From: CAYNKA01 sp964397655
GTDB taxonomy: Bacteria > Spirochaetota > Spirochaetia > DTKZ01
NCBI GenBank assembly: GCA_964397655.1
Contig: CAYNKA010000030.1
Coordinates: 1-7,728 of the forward strand
Reading direction: 5' to 3'
DNA: 7,728 nucleotides
In this document: piece after piece, positions 1 to 6,287 of the stretch
How positions within the stretch are numbered: position 1 is the first letter of the stretch
Layout of the letters: each line of letters begins with the position of its first letter
Position numbers and translations under genes: made by a program
The notes under the pieces: model-generated
Database searches by the model: none
Seen by the model: the letters and a program-made list of their open reading frames with translations, nothing else
What the model was told of the DNA's origin: nothing

Positions 1-5
1 GTCGC

Positions 6-35
6 ACTATACCAACCCTCCCCCTTCCCTGTCAA
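6..35 (-). promoter_or_regulatory. Strong sigma70-type promoter facing out of the left edge
   Basis: On the minus strand, TTGACA (35-30) is followed after 18 bp by TATAGT (11-6). That is a perfect -35 box and a -10 box with 5 of 6 consensus bases. The G-rich spacer and the GC-rich bases right after the -10 recall promoters of stable RNAs or highly expressed genes, but this is inference. The transcribed gene lies outside the window. The promoter sits just downstream of the pgsA-like gene and points the same way, so it probably starts a separate unit. Confidence 0.6.
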
Positions 36-46
36 CTAGATTACAC

Positions 47-70
47 GAGAAAAAAAACGAAATTCGTATG
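47..70 (-). terminator. Possible weak terminator after the pgsA-like gene
   Basis: Read on the minus strand, a short hairpin (ACGA, 3-nt loop, TCGT) runs straight into a run of eight T. The stem is only 4 bp, so intrinsic termination would be weak. Its position between the stop codon at 98 and the outward promoter at 6-35 is what makes it plausible. Confidence 0.3.
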
Positions 71-97
71 TTTTCCTCATCCGCACGACGAAAAGGG

Positions 98-679
98 TTA
101 TCGGCTTTTCCTATGTTCTCTGAAAGCCATGAGATAACTTGCGAATGACAGGAGGGCGGCGATTGCGGCCGCTGCGAACAGGAGTTTTGCGGTTAAGAGA
201 AAGGAATTCTGCAATTCAGTGAAAAATCCCAATATCTTGCAGGTATGAATGAAAAGTCCCGCACCGCCCGCGAAGGCATAGAGGACCGCCTTCAGCTTTC
301 CGCCTCTTCTCGCGGCGAGAGCGACTCCGTCCCTGTACATGATCATACGCAAGAAAGTCTGTCCCAATTCCCGGTACATGATGAGAATGAAAGCCCAGGC
401 AGGCATGATTCCCGTGGCAACGAAACACACGAAATACGTGAGCCGAGCGATGACGTCCGCGAACGGATCGAGCAGTTTACCTGTATCGGTCACCTGGTCC
501 AGGGCTCTCGCCAATGATCCGTCCACCAAGTCGGAAATTTCGATCACCATGTAGAGAAACCACAGGATAGAAATCGAAGGAAGCGCCCCCATTCCCGTCC
601 ACAGCGGAAAAAAGAAAGTAAGGAAGAAAAGAGGGGACAAATAAATACGAAATGAAGTCAGTAGATTGGGGGCGTTCAT
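98..679 (-). CDS. pgsA: CDP-alcohol phosphatidyltransferase, PgsA-like
   Basis: Integral membrane enzyme of 193 aa. The complete CDP-alcohol phosphotransferase signature is visible: D50, D53-G54, A57-R58, G67, D71 and D75, the residues that bind metal and the CDP moiety. The N-terminus (NAPNLLTSFRIYLSP) and a later RE at 103-104, LR at 110-111 and GKLK at 127-130 match the layout of phosphatidylglycerophosphate synthase, which makes PGP from CDP-diacylglycerol and glycerol-3-phosphate. About five or six hydrophobic segments are visible. I chose the ATG at 679 because family members begin right at this motif. An in-frame TTG at 715 would add 12 residues, but that TTG lies inside a likely -35 box. 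Other class members (phosphatidylserine, inositol or choline synthases) share the signature, so PGP synthase is likely but not proven. It is divergent from the related gene at 783. Confidence 0.75.
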   Translation of the reverse strand: MNAPNLLTSFRIYLSPLFFLTFFFPLWTGMGALPSISILWFLYMVIEISDLVDGSLARALDQVTDTGKLLDPFADVIARLTYFVCFVATGIMPAWAFILIMYRELGQTFLRMIMYRDGVALAARRGGKLKAVLYAFAGGAGLFIHTCKILGFFTELQNSFLLTAKLLFAAAAIAALLSFASYLMAFREHRKSR

Positions 680-685
680 ACGATG

Positions 686-715
686 AGGGTAGTATTTCTC
701 ACGCGTCGTTGTCAA
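686..715 (-). promoter_or_regulatory. Promoter of the pgsA-like gene, possibly leaderless
   Basis: On the minus strand, TTGACA (715-710) is followed after 18 bp by TACCCT (691-686), a weak -10 box. Transcription would start within a base or two of the ATG at 679, giving a leaderless message. This agrees with the lack of a Shine-Dalgarno sequence before that ATG. An alternative is TTGCCC with TAAAAT (768-763), 16 bp apart, which would give a longer leader. Confidence 0.4.
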
Positions 716-752
716 TCATCGGTTTTTCCCGCATTCCCCTCTTCGATTGACA
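710..752. repeat. Perfect 8-bp inverted repeat between divergent genes
   Basis: TGTCAATC (710-717) and GATTGACA (745-752) are exact inverted copies separated by 27 bp. Each arm holds the TTGACA -35 box of one of the two divergent promoters. It could be a regulator site controlling both genes, or just two similar promoters back to back. Confidence 0.45.
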
Positions 753-774
753 GAGCCTTCTCATTTTATTTAAA
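747..774 (+). promoter_or_regulatory. Promoter of the second CDP-alcohol transferase gene
   Basis: TTGACA (747-752) is a perfect -35 box. TTTAAA (769-774, 16-bp spacer) or TTAAAG (770-775, 17-bp spacer) is the best -10. The inferred transcription start is 781-782, right at the ATG at 783. No Shine-Dalgarno sequence is seen, so a leaderless message is likely if this promoter is real. Confidence 0.4.
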
Positions 775-782
775 GTTGACCG

Positions 783-1631
783 ATGGGCAACAAAACGGGC
801 ATCACCGCGAGCATCAATTGGACCGTCGGTCTTCTCTTCGTAGGGCAGTTCGTTTTCTACCTCGCGATTCTCTTCTTTTACAAAATCAATCCGACGAACG
901 CCGGATTCGTCGCCTTCGTCCTTTCATCCGCAGCCATCCATATCGGCCTTTGGATCTTTCTTTCCCTCATGCACGATCATTTCAGTCTCGTGCCGACGGC
1001 CGAGAAATTGTCGAAGATAAACATCGCGAACAGACTCACCCTTTTCCGGATCAGCTCGATTCCTTCCGCGACGCTTCTGCTCATCCTCGCCCAGACATAC
1101 CCGGTCCACATCGTGCTTACGGTGTTCGTCGTGTTGATTTTCCTCACGGATCTCTTCGACGGTTCGATCGCGAGAGGGAATCGTCAGGTCACGAGAATCG
1201 GGAAATATCTCGACAGCATCAGCGACTACGGAATCCTGTTCGTGATTTCCATCGCGATGGTGATCTATTCAATCATTCCTGAATGGTTTTTCTACATCAT
1301 CATATTCAGACTGCTATTCCAATGGATCGGAATGGGTGCGCTTCTCATCTATCAAGGATATATAGTTCCGCATACGACGTTCCTCGGCAAAGCGTCGATT
1401 TTCGCAACCATGACGCTTTACGGGCTCGAGATACTGGCCCTGGCGAATCATATGGCGAAAAATATCCATCCCTTCCTCATTGCGCTGGAGTACGGGACTG
1501 CGTTCATCATCTCTCTATCGCTTGTGGAGAAGGTCTTTCAATTGAAGAAGGACTTCATAGAGGCCAAAGAAACAAAGAAAAAAAAGAGCCACCCGAACGG
1601 CCAGATTCAGAGAAACTCCCACGAAAACTGA
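783..1631 (+). CDS. CDP-alcohol phosphatidyltransferase with N-terminal membrane extension
   Basis: Predicted polytopic membrane protein of 282 aa. The catalytic CDP-alcohol phosphotransferase signature is intact: D123, D126-G127, A130-R131, G140, D144 and D148. The motif comes about 73 residues later than in the neighbouring PgsA-like protein. The first 70 residues hold two hydrophobic segments (about 14-33 and 41-62) before the usual domain start at NIANRLTLFRI (80-90). The tail from about 255 is lysine-rich and presumably cytoplasmic. The family transfers a phosphoalcohol from a CDP-linked donor to an acceptor. The alcohol here cannot be told from sequence: phosphatidylserine, choline, inositol and glycerol types are all possible. 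It is transcribed away from the PgsA-like gene and ends 38 bp from the convergent WGR gene. Membership is very likely; substrate is unknown. Confidence 0.75.
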   Translation: MGNKTGITASINWTVGLLFVGQFVFYLAILFFYKINPTNAGFVAFVLSSAAIHIGLWIFLSLMHDHFSLVPTAEKLSKINIANRLTLFRISSIPSATLLLILAQTYPVHIVLTVFVVLIFLTDLFDGSIARGNRQVTRIGKYLDSISDYGILFVISIAMVIYSIIPEWFFYIIIFRLLFQWIGMGALLIYQGYIVPHTTFLGKASIFATMTLYGLEILALANHMAKNIHPFLIALEYGTAFIISLSLVEKVFQLKKDFIEAKETKKKKSHPNGQIQRNSHEN

Positions 1632-1635
1632 CCCT

Positions 1636-1660
1636 GCCGATGTATCCCTCCGTCGTCGGC
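1636..1660. other. Small hairpin between convergent genes
   Basis: GCCGA (1636-1640) can pair with TCGGC (1656-1660) in the 38-bp gap between two convergent genes. Neither side has a T-run, so it is not a clear intrinsic terminator. It may only slow polymerase. Confidence 0.2.
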
Positions 1661-1669
1661 ACCTGCAGG

Positions 1670-2014
1670 TCACGAGATGGAATATTTCGCCATTTCAGTC
1701 CTGAACGACTCCAGTTCTCTCGGTTTCAAATAACTGTACAATACGCGATACCCGGTCTTGAACTTCGCCGACACGAGTTCGCGGATTTTTTCGTCCATCT
1801 CCTGCCGCGTATTAAAAGAATAGTGCTTTCCGCGACCGGAGGAGAGGTTTCTTCCCCATGCTACGGTGAAAGCAAAACCGGTAAACAGGTTTCCCTGCCG
1901 ATCGTTCAGCATGTAATAGTGGGTTTCCCCGCTTTCTCCTCGCCGGAACAACGTGATCATCATAGCCGTTTCTTTATCGGCAGAGTCGGGGATAAAGCAT
2001 ACTCCTTTCGGCAT
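1670..2014 (-). CDS. Small WGR-domain protein
   Basis: Protein of 114 aa, mostly one WGR-like domain. Visible marks are the tripeptide WGR at 53-55 after a beta-rich stretch (HYYMLNDRQGNLFTGFAFTV), glycines at 60 and 62, an aromatic strand (HYSF, 64-67), then a helix ending in KTGY (86-89). WGR domains occur in PARP proteins and in short bacterial proteins, where they are thought to bind nucleic acid or protein ends. No second domain is present, so the role is unknown. Its ATG directly follows the TAG of the upstream membrane-protein gene, which implies translational coupling. No strong Shine-Dalgarno is seen. A start at one of the paired ATGs (codons 18-19) would also preserve the domain. 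Confidence 0.65.
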   Translation of the reverse strand: MPKGVCFIPDSADKETAMMITLFRRGESGETHYYMLNDRQGNLFTGFAFTVAWGRNLSSGRGKHYSFNTRQEMDEKIRELVSAKFKTGYRVLYSYLKPRELESFRTEMAKYSIS

Positions 2015-2779
2015 CTATTCGATCTTCGCCGCGAGTTTTCCGTTCTCGTCGAAAAAAACGAAATAGGTCGAATAAAGTTTGAGATTCGAGAGAACGAGAC
2101 GCTTCTCTGTTATTTCTACGCCGGGCAATCGCTTCAGGAGGAATTCATCGAGAAACCTGCCCTGTTTTCCTGCAATCGTCCGCGCAACGGCTCCCTTCGA
2201 ATCGGATACCTTGATTCCGTCGAAAGAAGTCCTTCTCCCCAACAGCTGGTAGGGCTTCGCCAGCGACAGATGACGGACGGTCACGTCGAGAACGTCGCCG
2301 GTGAAGTCCAGGATCGATTCCTCGCCGCCCTGAACGGCAACCGTGGCGGTGATCTCGCCCCCGGTGAGCCTGAGGATCTTCAGGGTGCACAATGTCGCCT
2401 TTCCCGGAACGGGTTCCCATGGATCGAAGAGGAAAAAGGAGCACGAATAGACCCCGACTACAAGGACCAGGACAGGAATGCCGACTGATCGCTTGAATCT
2501 CGCTCCGAGCCCGCCCATAATAAAAGCGGCTCCGATGGCCCAGATAACGCCTGGTTCGCGCACGGCCTCCTGCTCGGACAGGAAGAGGCCCGCCGTGGCG
2601 GAAACCACCGCCGCAGACAGCGCGAGAAAGATTTTCGTGGGTTTTCGTCTACGGGCCTTCGCAGGGTACGCGGTCCGGGATGGAGAAATCGTGATTTGGG
2701 CGACGGCTACGCCGAGGAATATCCCGCATAAAACGGCCCATGCATAGATGCTGTGTGCTACAACGGCTACTTCGATCAT
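2015..2779 (-). CDS. Unrecognised membrane protein with C-terminal soluble domain
   Basis: Protein of 254 aa whose family I do not recognise. Four hydrophobic segments fill the N-terminal half (about 9-29, 50-67, 78-93 and 100-118). A basic loop (KARRRK, 41-46) lies between the first two and should be cytoplasmic. Residues 120-254 form a soluble, beta-rich domain with no recognisable catalytic motif. I chose ATG 2779 because a good -10 box (TATACT, 2806-2801) lies just upstream and GGAAAA sits before the codon. The frame stays open upstream to about 2932, but that would overlap the kinase gene and run through the promoter. The gene is translationally linked to the WGR gene, so the two products probably act together. 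An alternative ATG at 2812 overlaps the spacer and lacks a ribosome site. Confidence 0.6.
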   Translation of the reverse strand: MIEVAVVAHSIYAWAVLCGIFLGVAVAQITISPSRTAYPAKARRRKPTKIFLALSAAVVSATAGLFLSEQEAVREPGVIWAIGAAFIMGGLGARFKRSVGIPVLVLVVGVYSCSFFLFDPWEPVPGKATLCTLKILRLTGGEITATVAVQGGEESILDFTGDVLDVTVRHLSLAKPYQLLGRRTSFDGIKVSDSKGAVARTIAGKQGRFLDEFLLKRLPGVEITEKRLVLSNLKLYSTYFVFFDENGKLAAKIE

Positions 2780-2800
2780 CGTTTTTCCGATTCGGTATCT

Positions 2801-2829
2801 AGTATACTCCATCGAACGGACGGCAGGAA
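2801..2829 (-). promoter_or_regulatory. Candidate promoter for the membrane protein/WGR unit
   Basis: TATACT (2806-2801, 5 of 6 consensus) is preceded at 17 bp by a poor -35, TTCCTG (2829-2824). It lies between the kinase stop and ATG 2779, about 21 bp before the ATG. This suggests the two downstream genes form their own unit. No terminator is visible after the kinase, so read-through is also possible. Confidence 0.4.
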
Positions 2830-2853
2830 GACTGTTCGCGGGACCCTGCAGGT

Positions 2854-4227
2854 TCAAAGATACGTGTAGCTGCTGCCGCCGATGAATTCCCGGAGGAGCG
2901 ACGTGTCCGGAACGACGGACTCGTCGTTCCATTCCGGTATTTCCTGAAACAACCTCAGAATGCGCACCGCTCGGACAAGTGCATCCTCCCGCTCGGGATC
3001 GTTCGACACCTCCTCCACGAAGGCCGGGAAAAGATGATCCAACCTCCGTTTCAAAATGAGGAGTTCATACGGCAGGAAGCTGTTCACGACTGCGTCCGCG
3101 AAGCGCAGGCGGGAAACGATGTATCTCAGCTCGGACCTCCTGACGAGGTACCAGTGGAGGAGGGTTTCCCGCGGATTGTAGTTGCGGAACTGCATGTCGC
3201 GGACCATCCGCCTCATCATCCTGACGTCGGTCCAACGGATGAACTTCCCCTCCGAGTCCTTCATCTGAGCCAGAGTCTCGATGTAGATCTTGAACTTCGC
3301 CGCAGACGGCGCAGCCTCGGTCATGGGCTCGTAGAGTCCGTGGAGGCTGTCGATGAGGAGGATGTCCTTCTTCCCGAGACCGAGGGTTCCCGCGGAACCG
3401 TCCCTGCGGCCGGCCTTGAAGTTGTAATAGGGTATTTCTACTTCTTCGCCCCCGAGAAGACGGGACAGGTGTTCGTTGAAGAGGTCGAGGTCGAGGGCTT
3501 GCGGCGTTTCGAAATCGTAGTCGCCGTGCGAATCCCGTGGGTGGGTATCCAGGTCGAAGAAGTAATTGTCCACGTTGATCGGGACGAGCCGGCGTCCCTT
3601 CGTCGAAAGACGTTCGGCGACCTTGATGGTGGTGGTCGTCTTCCCCGACGAAGACGGCCCCGCGACGATGATCACCCTGAGATCATCGAGCTTCGCTTCC
3701 ATACTCTCCAAGACGCCGTCGATTTCAGACCGGTAGAAGGCCTCCGATCTCGAGACGAGATCAGGCAGCTGTCCGGCCCCGACGGCGTCCGATAGATGAG
3801 ACAGAAGGAAGCAGCGGTTGTCCGTCGCCCAGTTCAAGGTTTCCCAGAGTTTGCGATAGGGTATATTTTCCGACGAATAGGTGAGGCTTTCGCGCTTTTT
3901 GCGTTTCAAACTGTGTTCGTATCGGTAGAGGATGTAGGCCTTCGCGGTCCTCGCGTGCCCGCCCTCGATGAGGGCCTTCTCCACCTCGTCCTGGACCTCC
4001 TCCACCGTAGGGAATCTGCTTTCCCTCTCGGAAGAGTTCCCCGAGTCTTCGAAGGATTTGCTTTCGTAGCGCCGGTTCAGGGTGGCGACGACCTGGGACG
4101 AGAGCCTCTCCGCCAAGGCCTGATCTCGGCCGCCTACGGCGACGGCGGCCCTGAGTATGGCGAAGGTGATCTTTTTCGGGTCGAACGGGACGACCCTGCC
4201 GTCCCGTTTGACGATCGACTCGATCAT
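2854..4227 (-). CDS. ATP-cone plus uridine-kinase-like nucleoside kinase
   Basis: Cytoplasmic protein of 457 aa with two domains. Residues 1-105 form an ATP-cone (IVKRDGRVVPFDPKKI at 5-20; AYILYRYE at 97-104), the small nucleotide-sensing domain known from ribonucleotide reductases and NrdR. It contains a polar Ser/Glu-rich insert at about 54-72. Residues 180-457 are a P-loop kinase of the phosphoribulokinase/uridine kinase family: Walker A GPSSSGKT (190-197), NVDNYFFD (218-225), Walker B-like ILLIDSLHG (289-297), and RRMVRDMQFRNYN (339-351) followed by ETLLHW, typical of a nucleoside-kinase branch. The probable reaction is ATP-dependent phosphorylation of a nucleoside, uridine being the default guess. 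A G-rich ribosome site precedes ATG 4227. The gene starts 19 bp after thrS and should be co-transcribed from the T-box promoter. The ATP-cone suggests allosteric control by ATP/dATP; this is inference. Confidence 0.8.
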   Translation of the reverse strand: MIESIVKRDGRVVPFDPKKITFAILRAAVAVGGRDQALAERLSSQVVATLNRRYESKSFEDSGNSSERESRFPTVEEVQDEVEKALIEGGHARTAKAYILYRYEHSLKRKKRESLTYSSENIPYRKLWETLNWATDNRCFLLSHLSDAVGAGQLPDLVSRSEAFYRSEIDGVLESMEAKLDDLRVIIVAGPSSSGKTTTTIKVAERLSTKGRRLVPINVDNYFFDLDTHPRDSHGDYDFETPQALDLDLFNEHLSRLLGGEEVEIPYYNFKAGRRDGSAGTLGLGKKDILLIDSLHGLYEPMTEAAPSAAKFKIYIETLAQMKDSEGKFIRWTDVRMMRRMVRDMQFRNYNPRETLLHWYLVRRSELRYIVSRLRFADAVVNSFLPYELLILKRRLDHLFPAFVEEVSNDPEREDALVRAVRILRLFQEIPEWNDESVVPDTSLLREFIGGSSYTYL

Positions 4228-4246
4228 GAGTCCCCCGGTGCCGCCT

Positions 4247-5992
4247 CTAGACGAGTTCTTTCTTTGCGATCTTGTCCTTCACGAAGGCGACGAATTCCGC
4301 GATCGGGAGGCCGTTCTTCTGCTCTCCGCTTCGGGTCCTGAGCGAGACCGTGCGGGCGTCCTTCTCGTTTCCTCCCACGATGAGCATATACGGCACTTTC
4401 TGCGCCTGCGCTTCACGGATCTTGGCGTTCATCCTGGAATCGGACAGGTCGGCCTCGACCCGGAGCTCTTCCTTGGCGAAAAGCGCAGCGAGCTCCCTGG
4501 CGTAGTCCGCGAAGGCCGGGGCAACGGGGATGACGACCGCCTGCACCGGCGCGAGCCAGACCGGGAATGCCCCGCCGTAGTGCTCCACGAGGACGCCGAA
4601 AAACCGTTCGAGCGATCCGAGGAGGGCCCGGTGCACCATGAAGGGCTGCTTCTCCTTTCCGTCCTGGTCCACGAATTTCATCTCGAAGCGCGACGACATG
4701 TTGAAGTCGAACTGGATGGTCGTCATCTGCCACTCGCGGCCCAGGGCGTCCTTGATCTTGAGATCGATCTTGGGTCCGTAGAAGGCCCCGCCGCCCTCGT
4801 CCACCTCGTACTCGAGGCCTTCGGTCTCGAGCGCCTTCTTGAGGGAAAGCAGGGCCTTGTCCCACGACGCTTCGTCGCCGACGCTGCCGTCGCCCTTGGG
4901 TTTGGTCGCGAGGTAGGCCTTGATCTTCGTGAAGCCGAAGTCCTTCCAGATTCGGAGGGAAAAGCGGAGAACTTCGAGGATTTCGTCCTCGATCTGGTCG
5001 GGAGAGCAGAAAATGTGGGCGTCGTCCTGGGTGAACCCGCGGACACGGAGCAGGCCGTGAAGCACGCCCGAGCGTTCGTACCGGTACACGGTGCCGAGTT
5101 CGGCCCAACGGAGGGGAAGGTCGCGATAGGACCTTGTCTGGCTCTTGTAGATCATGATGTGGAAGGGGCAGTTCATCGGTTTGAGGTAATAATCCTGCTC
5201 GTCGATCTCCATGGGAGCGTACATGTTCTCTTTGTAGAAGCCGAGATGCCCCGAGGTCTGCCAGAGCCAGGACCGGCCGATGTGGGGGGTAAAGAGGATC
5301 TCGTACCCGTTCTTCCGGTGTTCGCTTCTCCAGTAATCCTCCACTGCCTGTCGGATGCGGCCCCCCTTCGGATGCCAGTACACAAGGCCGGGACCGGCTT
5401 CCTCATGGGTGGAGAAGAGGTCGAGTTCCTTCCCTACCCGCCTATGATCGCGGCGTTCGATCTCCGCGAGGCGGTCGAGGTATTCCTTGAGGTCCTTGCC
5501 GGTTTCCCAGGCGGTGCCGTAGATGCGCTGGAGCATCTTGTTCTTCTCGTCGCCCCGCCAGTAGGCGCCGGCGACGTTGAGGAGCTTGAACGAATCGGGA
5601 TCGATCTCCTTCGTGGTTTCGACGTGGGGGCCGCGGCAGAGATCGGTGAAGAGGCCCTGGGTGTAGATCGAGACCTCCTCGCCTTCGGGTATCGCGTCGA
5701 GGAGCTCGAGCTTGTAGGGCTGGCCGCGGAAACGGTTCCTGGCCTCGGCACGGGACACGACCTCGCGCTTGAAGGGCGATCCCGCCTTCACGATGTCGCG
5801 CATGTGGCCCTCGATGGCCGCGAGGTCCTCGGTCGTGAGGCTCCGCGGGAGGTCGAAGTCGTAATAGAAGCCGTTCTCGATGGCCGGCCCGATCGCGATC
5901 TTCGCGTCGGGGAACATCCTGAGCACCGCCTCGGCCATGACGTGGGAGGTCGAGTGTCTGATTTTCGCTAGTTTCTCGTTCTTTTGTTCCAT
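4247..5992 (-). CDS. thrS: Threonyl-tRNA synthetase lacking the TGS domain
   Basis: Class II synthetase of 581 aa that charges tRNA-Thr with threonine. The protein begins directly at the editing domain: HxxxH (H13, H17) and CRGPH (C119, H123) are the zinc-site residues that clear mischarged Ser-tRNA-Thr. The catalytic core carries zinc ligands C275, H326 and H454 that select threonine, motif 2 around R304 (YRYERSG, then RVRGFTQDDAHIF) and motif 3 around R463 (LGSLERFFG). The anticodon-binding domain covers about 475-581. The usual N-terminal TGS domain of about 60 residues is absent. The start is well supported: GGAG (6002-5999) sits 6 nt before ATG 5992, and the T-box terminator ends just upstream, leaving no room for a longer reading frame. 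All catalytic and editing residues are present, so the enzyme should be active. Confidence 0.97.
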   Translation of the reverse strand: MEQKNEKLAKIRHSTSHVMAEAVLRMFPDAKIAIGPAIENGFYYDFDLPRSLTTEDLAAIEGHMRDIVKAGSPFKREVVSRAEARNRFRGQPYKLELLDAIPEGEEVSIYTQGLFTDLCRGPHVETTKEIDPDSFKLLNVAGAYWRGDEKNKMLQRIYGTAWETGKDLKEYLDRLAEIERRDHRRVGKELDLFSTHEEAGPGLVYWHPKGGRIRQAVEDYWRSEHRKNGYEILFTPHIGRSWLWQTSGHLGFYKENMYAPMEIDEQDYYLKPMNCPFHIMIYKSQTRSYRDLPLRWAELGTVYRYERSGVLHGLLRVRGFTQDDAHIFCSPDQIEDEILEVLRFSLRIWKDFGFTKIKAYLATKPKGDGSVGDEASWDKALLSLKKALETEGLEYEVDEGGGAFYGPKIDLKIKDALGREWQMTTIQFDFNMSSRFEMKFVDQDGKEKQPFMVHRALLGSLERFFGVLVEHYGGAFPVWLAPVQAVVIPVAPAFADYARELAALFAKEELRVEADLSDSRMNAKIREAQAQKVPYMLIVGGNEKDARTVSLRTRSGEQKNGLPIAEFVAFVKDKIAKKELV

Positions 5993-6004
5993 AGTTCACT
6001 CCAT

Positions 6005-6074
6005 AAAAAAACCCTCATGCAGATCGTCCGTCCACGCCCCAAAGGGCTGCTGGTAAGGACGAAAAGCATAAGGG
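6005..6074 (-). terminator. T-box intrinsic terminator
   Basis: CCCTTATGC (6074-6066) pairs with GCATGAGGG (6020-6012), 9 bp including one U-G pair, and is followed at once by seven T (6011-6005). Inside, TCGTCC pairs with a downstream GGACGA, and GCCC/GGGC forms an inner hairpin. TCGTCC is the 3' half of the antiterminator, which explains the switch. The T-run ends only 2 nt before the thrS ribosome site. Confidence 0.85.
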
Positions 6075-6118
6075 CTCTCGATTCAACGGGAAGCCCGCTT
6101 TCCGCGGTTCCACCTTAC
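6053..6118 (-). promoter_or_regulatory. T-box antiterminator
   Basis: The lower helix pairs GTAAGG with CCTTAC (6 bp). The 7-nt bulge TGGAACC follows. The upper helix pairs GCGGAAA with TTTTCGT (7 bp including G-U pairs). The 3' strand occupies 6065-6053 and the 5' strand 6118-6099, enclosing a further short hairpin. The 3' strand is also used by the terminator, so the two folds exclude each other. Confidence 0.85.
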
Positions 6119-6287
6119 TTCAGGGTTCGCCGGTTCGGCCGGCCTCCCTGCTCCTCATTATTCACGATGTCCAAGACTCCCGAGGTGGTCTTCGCATGCG
6201 CTTGTGCCGGGACCCTCTCAGCCTAGGGAGCCCCTCTCTGTCGACCCAGTCCGCACCTACTCTTCTCGTTCGACGTCTTTGAGTATT

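Larger units (their letters stand above)
6005..6279 (-). ncRNA. Threonine T-box riboswitch leader of thrS
   Basis: This 275-nt leader fills most of the 374-bp gap before thrS. Stem I spans 6279-6173, closed by AAGAC (6279-6275) with GTCTT (6177-6173). Its specifier loop shows the AGUA box (6261-6258) opposite GAA (6193-6191), followed by G and the threonine codon ACC (6189-6187), then A. Stem III is 6150-6121 (CAGGG/CCCTG and GCCGG/CCGGC). The T-box bulge TGGAACC lies in the antiterminator. The tRNA-Thr anticodon reads ACC, and an uncharged CCA end binds the bulge and favours read-through. Only 22 nt separate Stems I and III, too few for Stem II and the IIA/B pseudoknot. The A in TGGA would pair with U73 of tRNA-Thr (inference). 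Expected effect: thrS and the kinase rise when threonine is short. Confidence 0.95.

Noticed and set aside
680..715. TTG start at 715 for the pgsA-like gene
   Set aside because: The family begins at the ATG-679 motif, and the TTG is part of a consensus -35 hexamer. It cannot be fully excluded, since GGGA lies 11 nt upstream of it.
1661..1670. Palindrome ACCTGCAGGT, with a near copy around 2846
   Set aside because: A short palindrome seen twice in GC-rich sequence, with no link to gene ends or starts. It is probably chance.
2780..2932. Upstream extension of the membrane-protein frame to 2932
   Set aside because: It would overlap the kinase end by 79 bp, run through a likely -10 box, and add about 50 residues without fold or ribosome site. 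ATG 2779 fits better.
3034..4341. Two long plus-strand open frames opposite the kinase gene
   Set aside because: They are antisense to a well-supported kinase with clear P-loop motifs, show biased composition and have no domain of their own.
4157..5971. A 604-codon open frame on the plus strand opposite thrS and the kinase start
   Set aside because: It lies antisense to thrS, whose residues are all conserved. Its translation is rich in Val, Glu, Leu and Arg with no recognisable domain, as expected for the complement of GC-rich codons.
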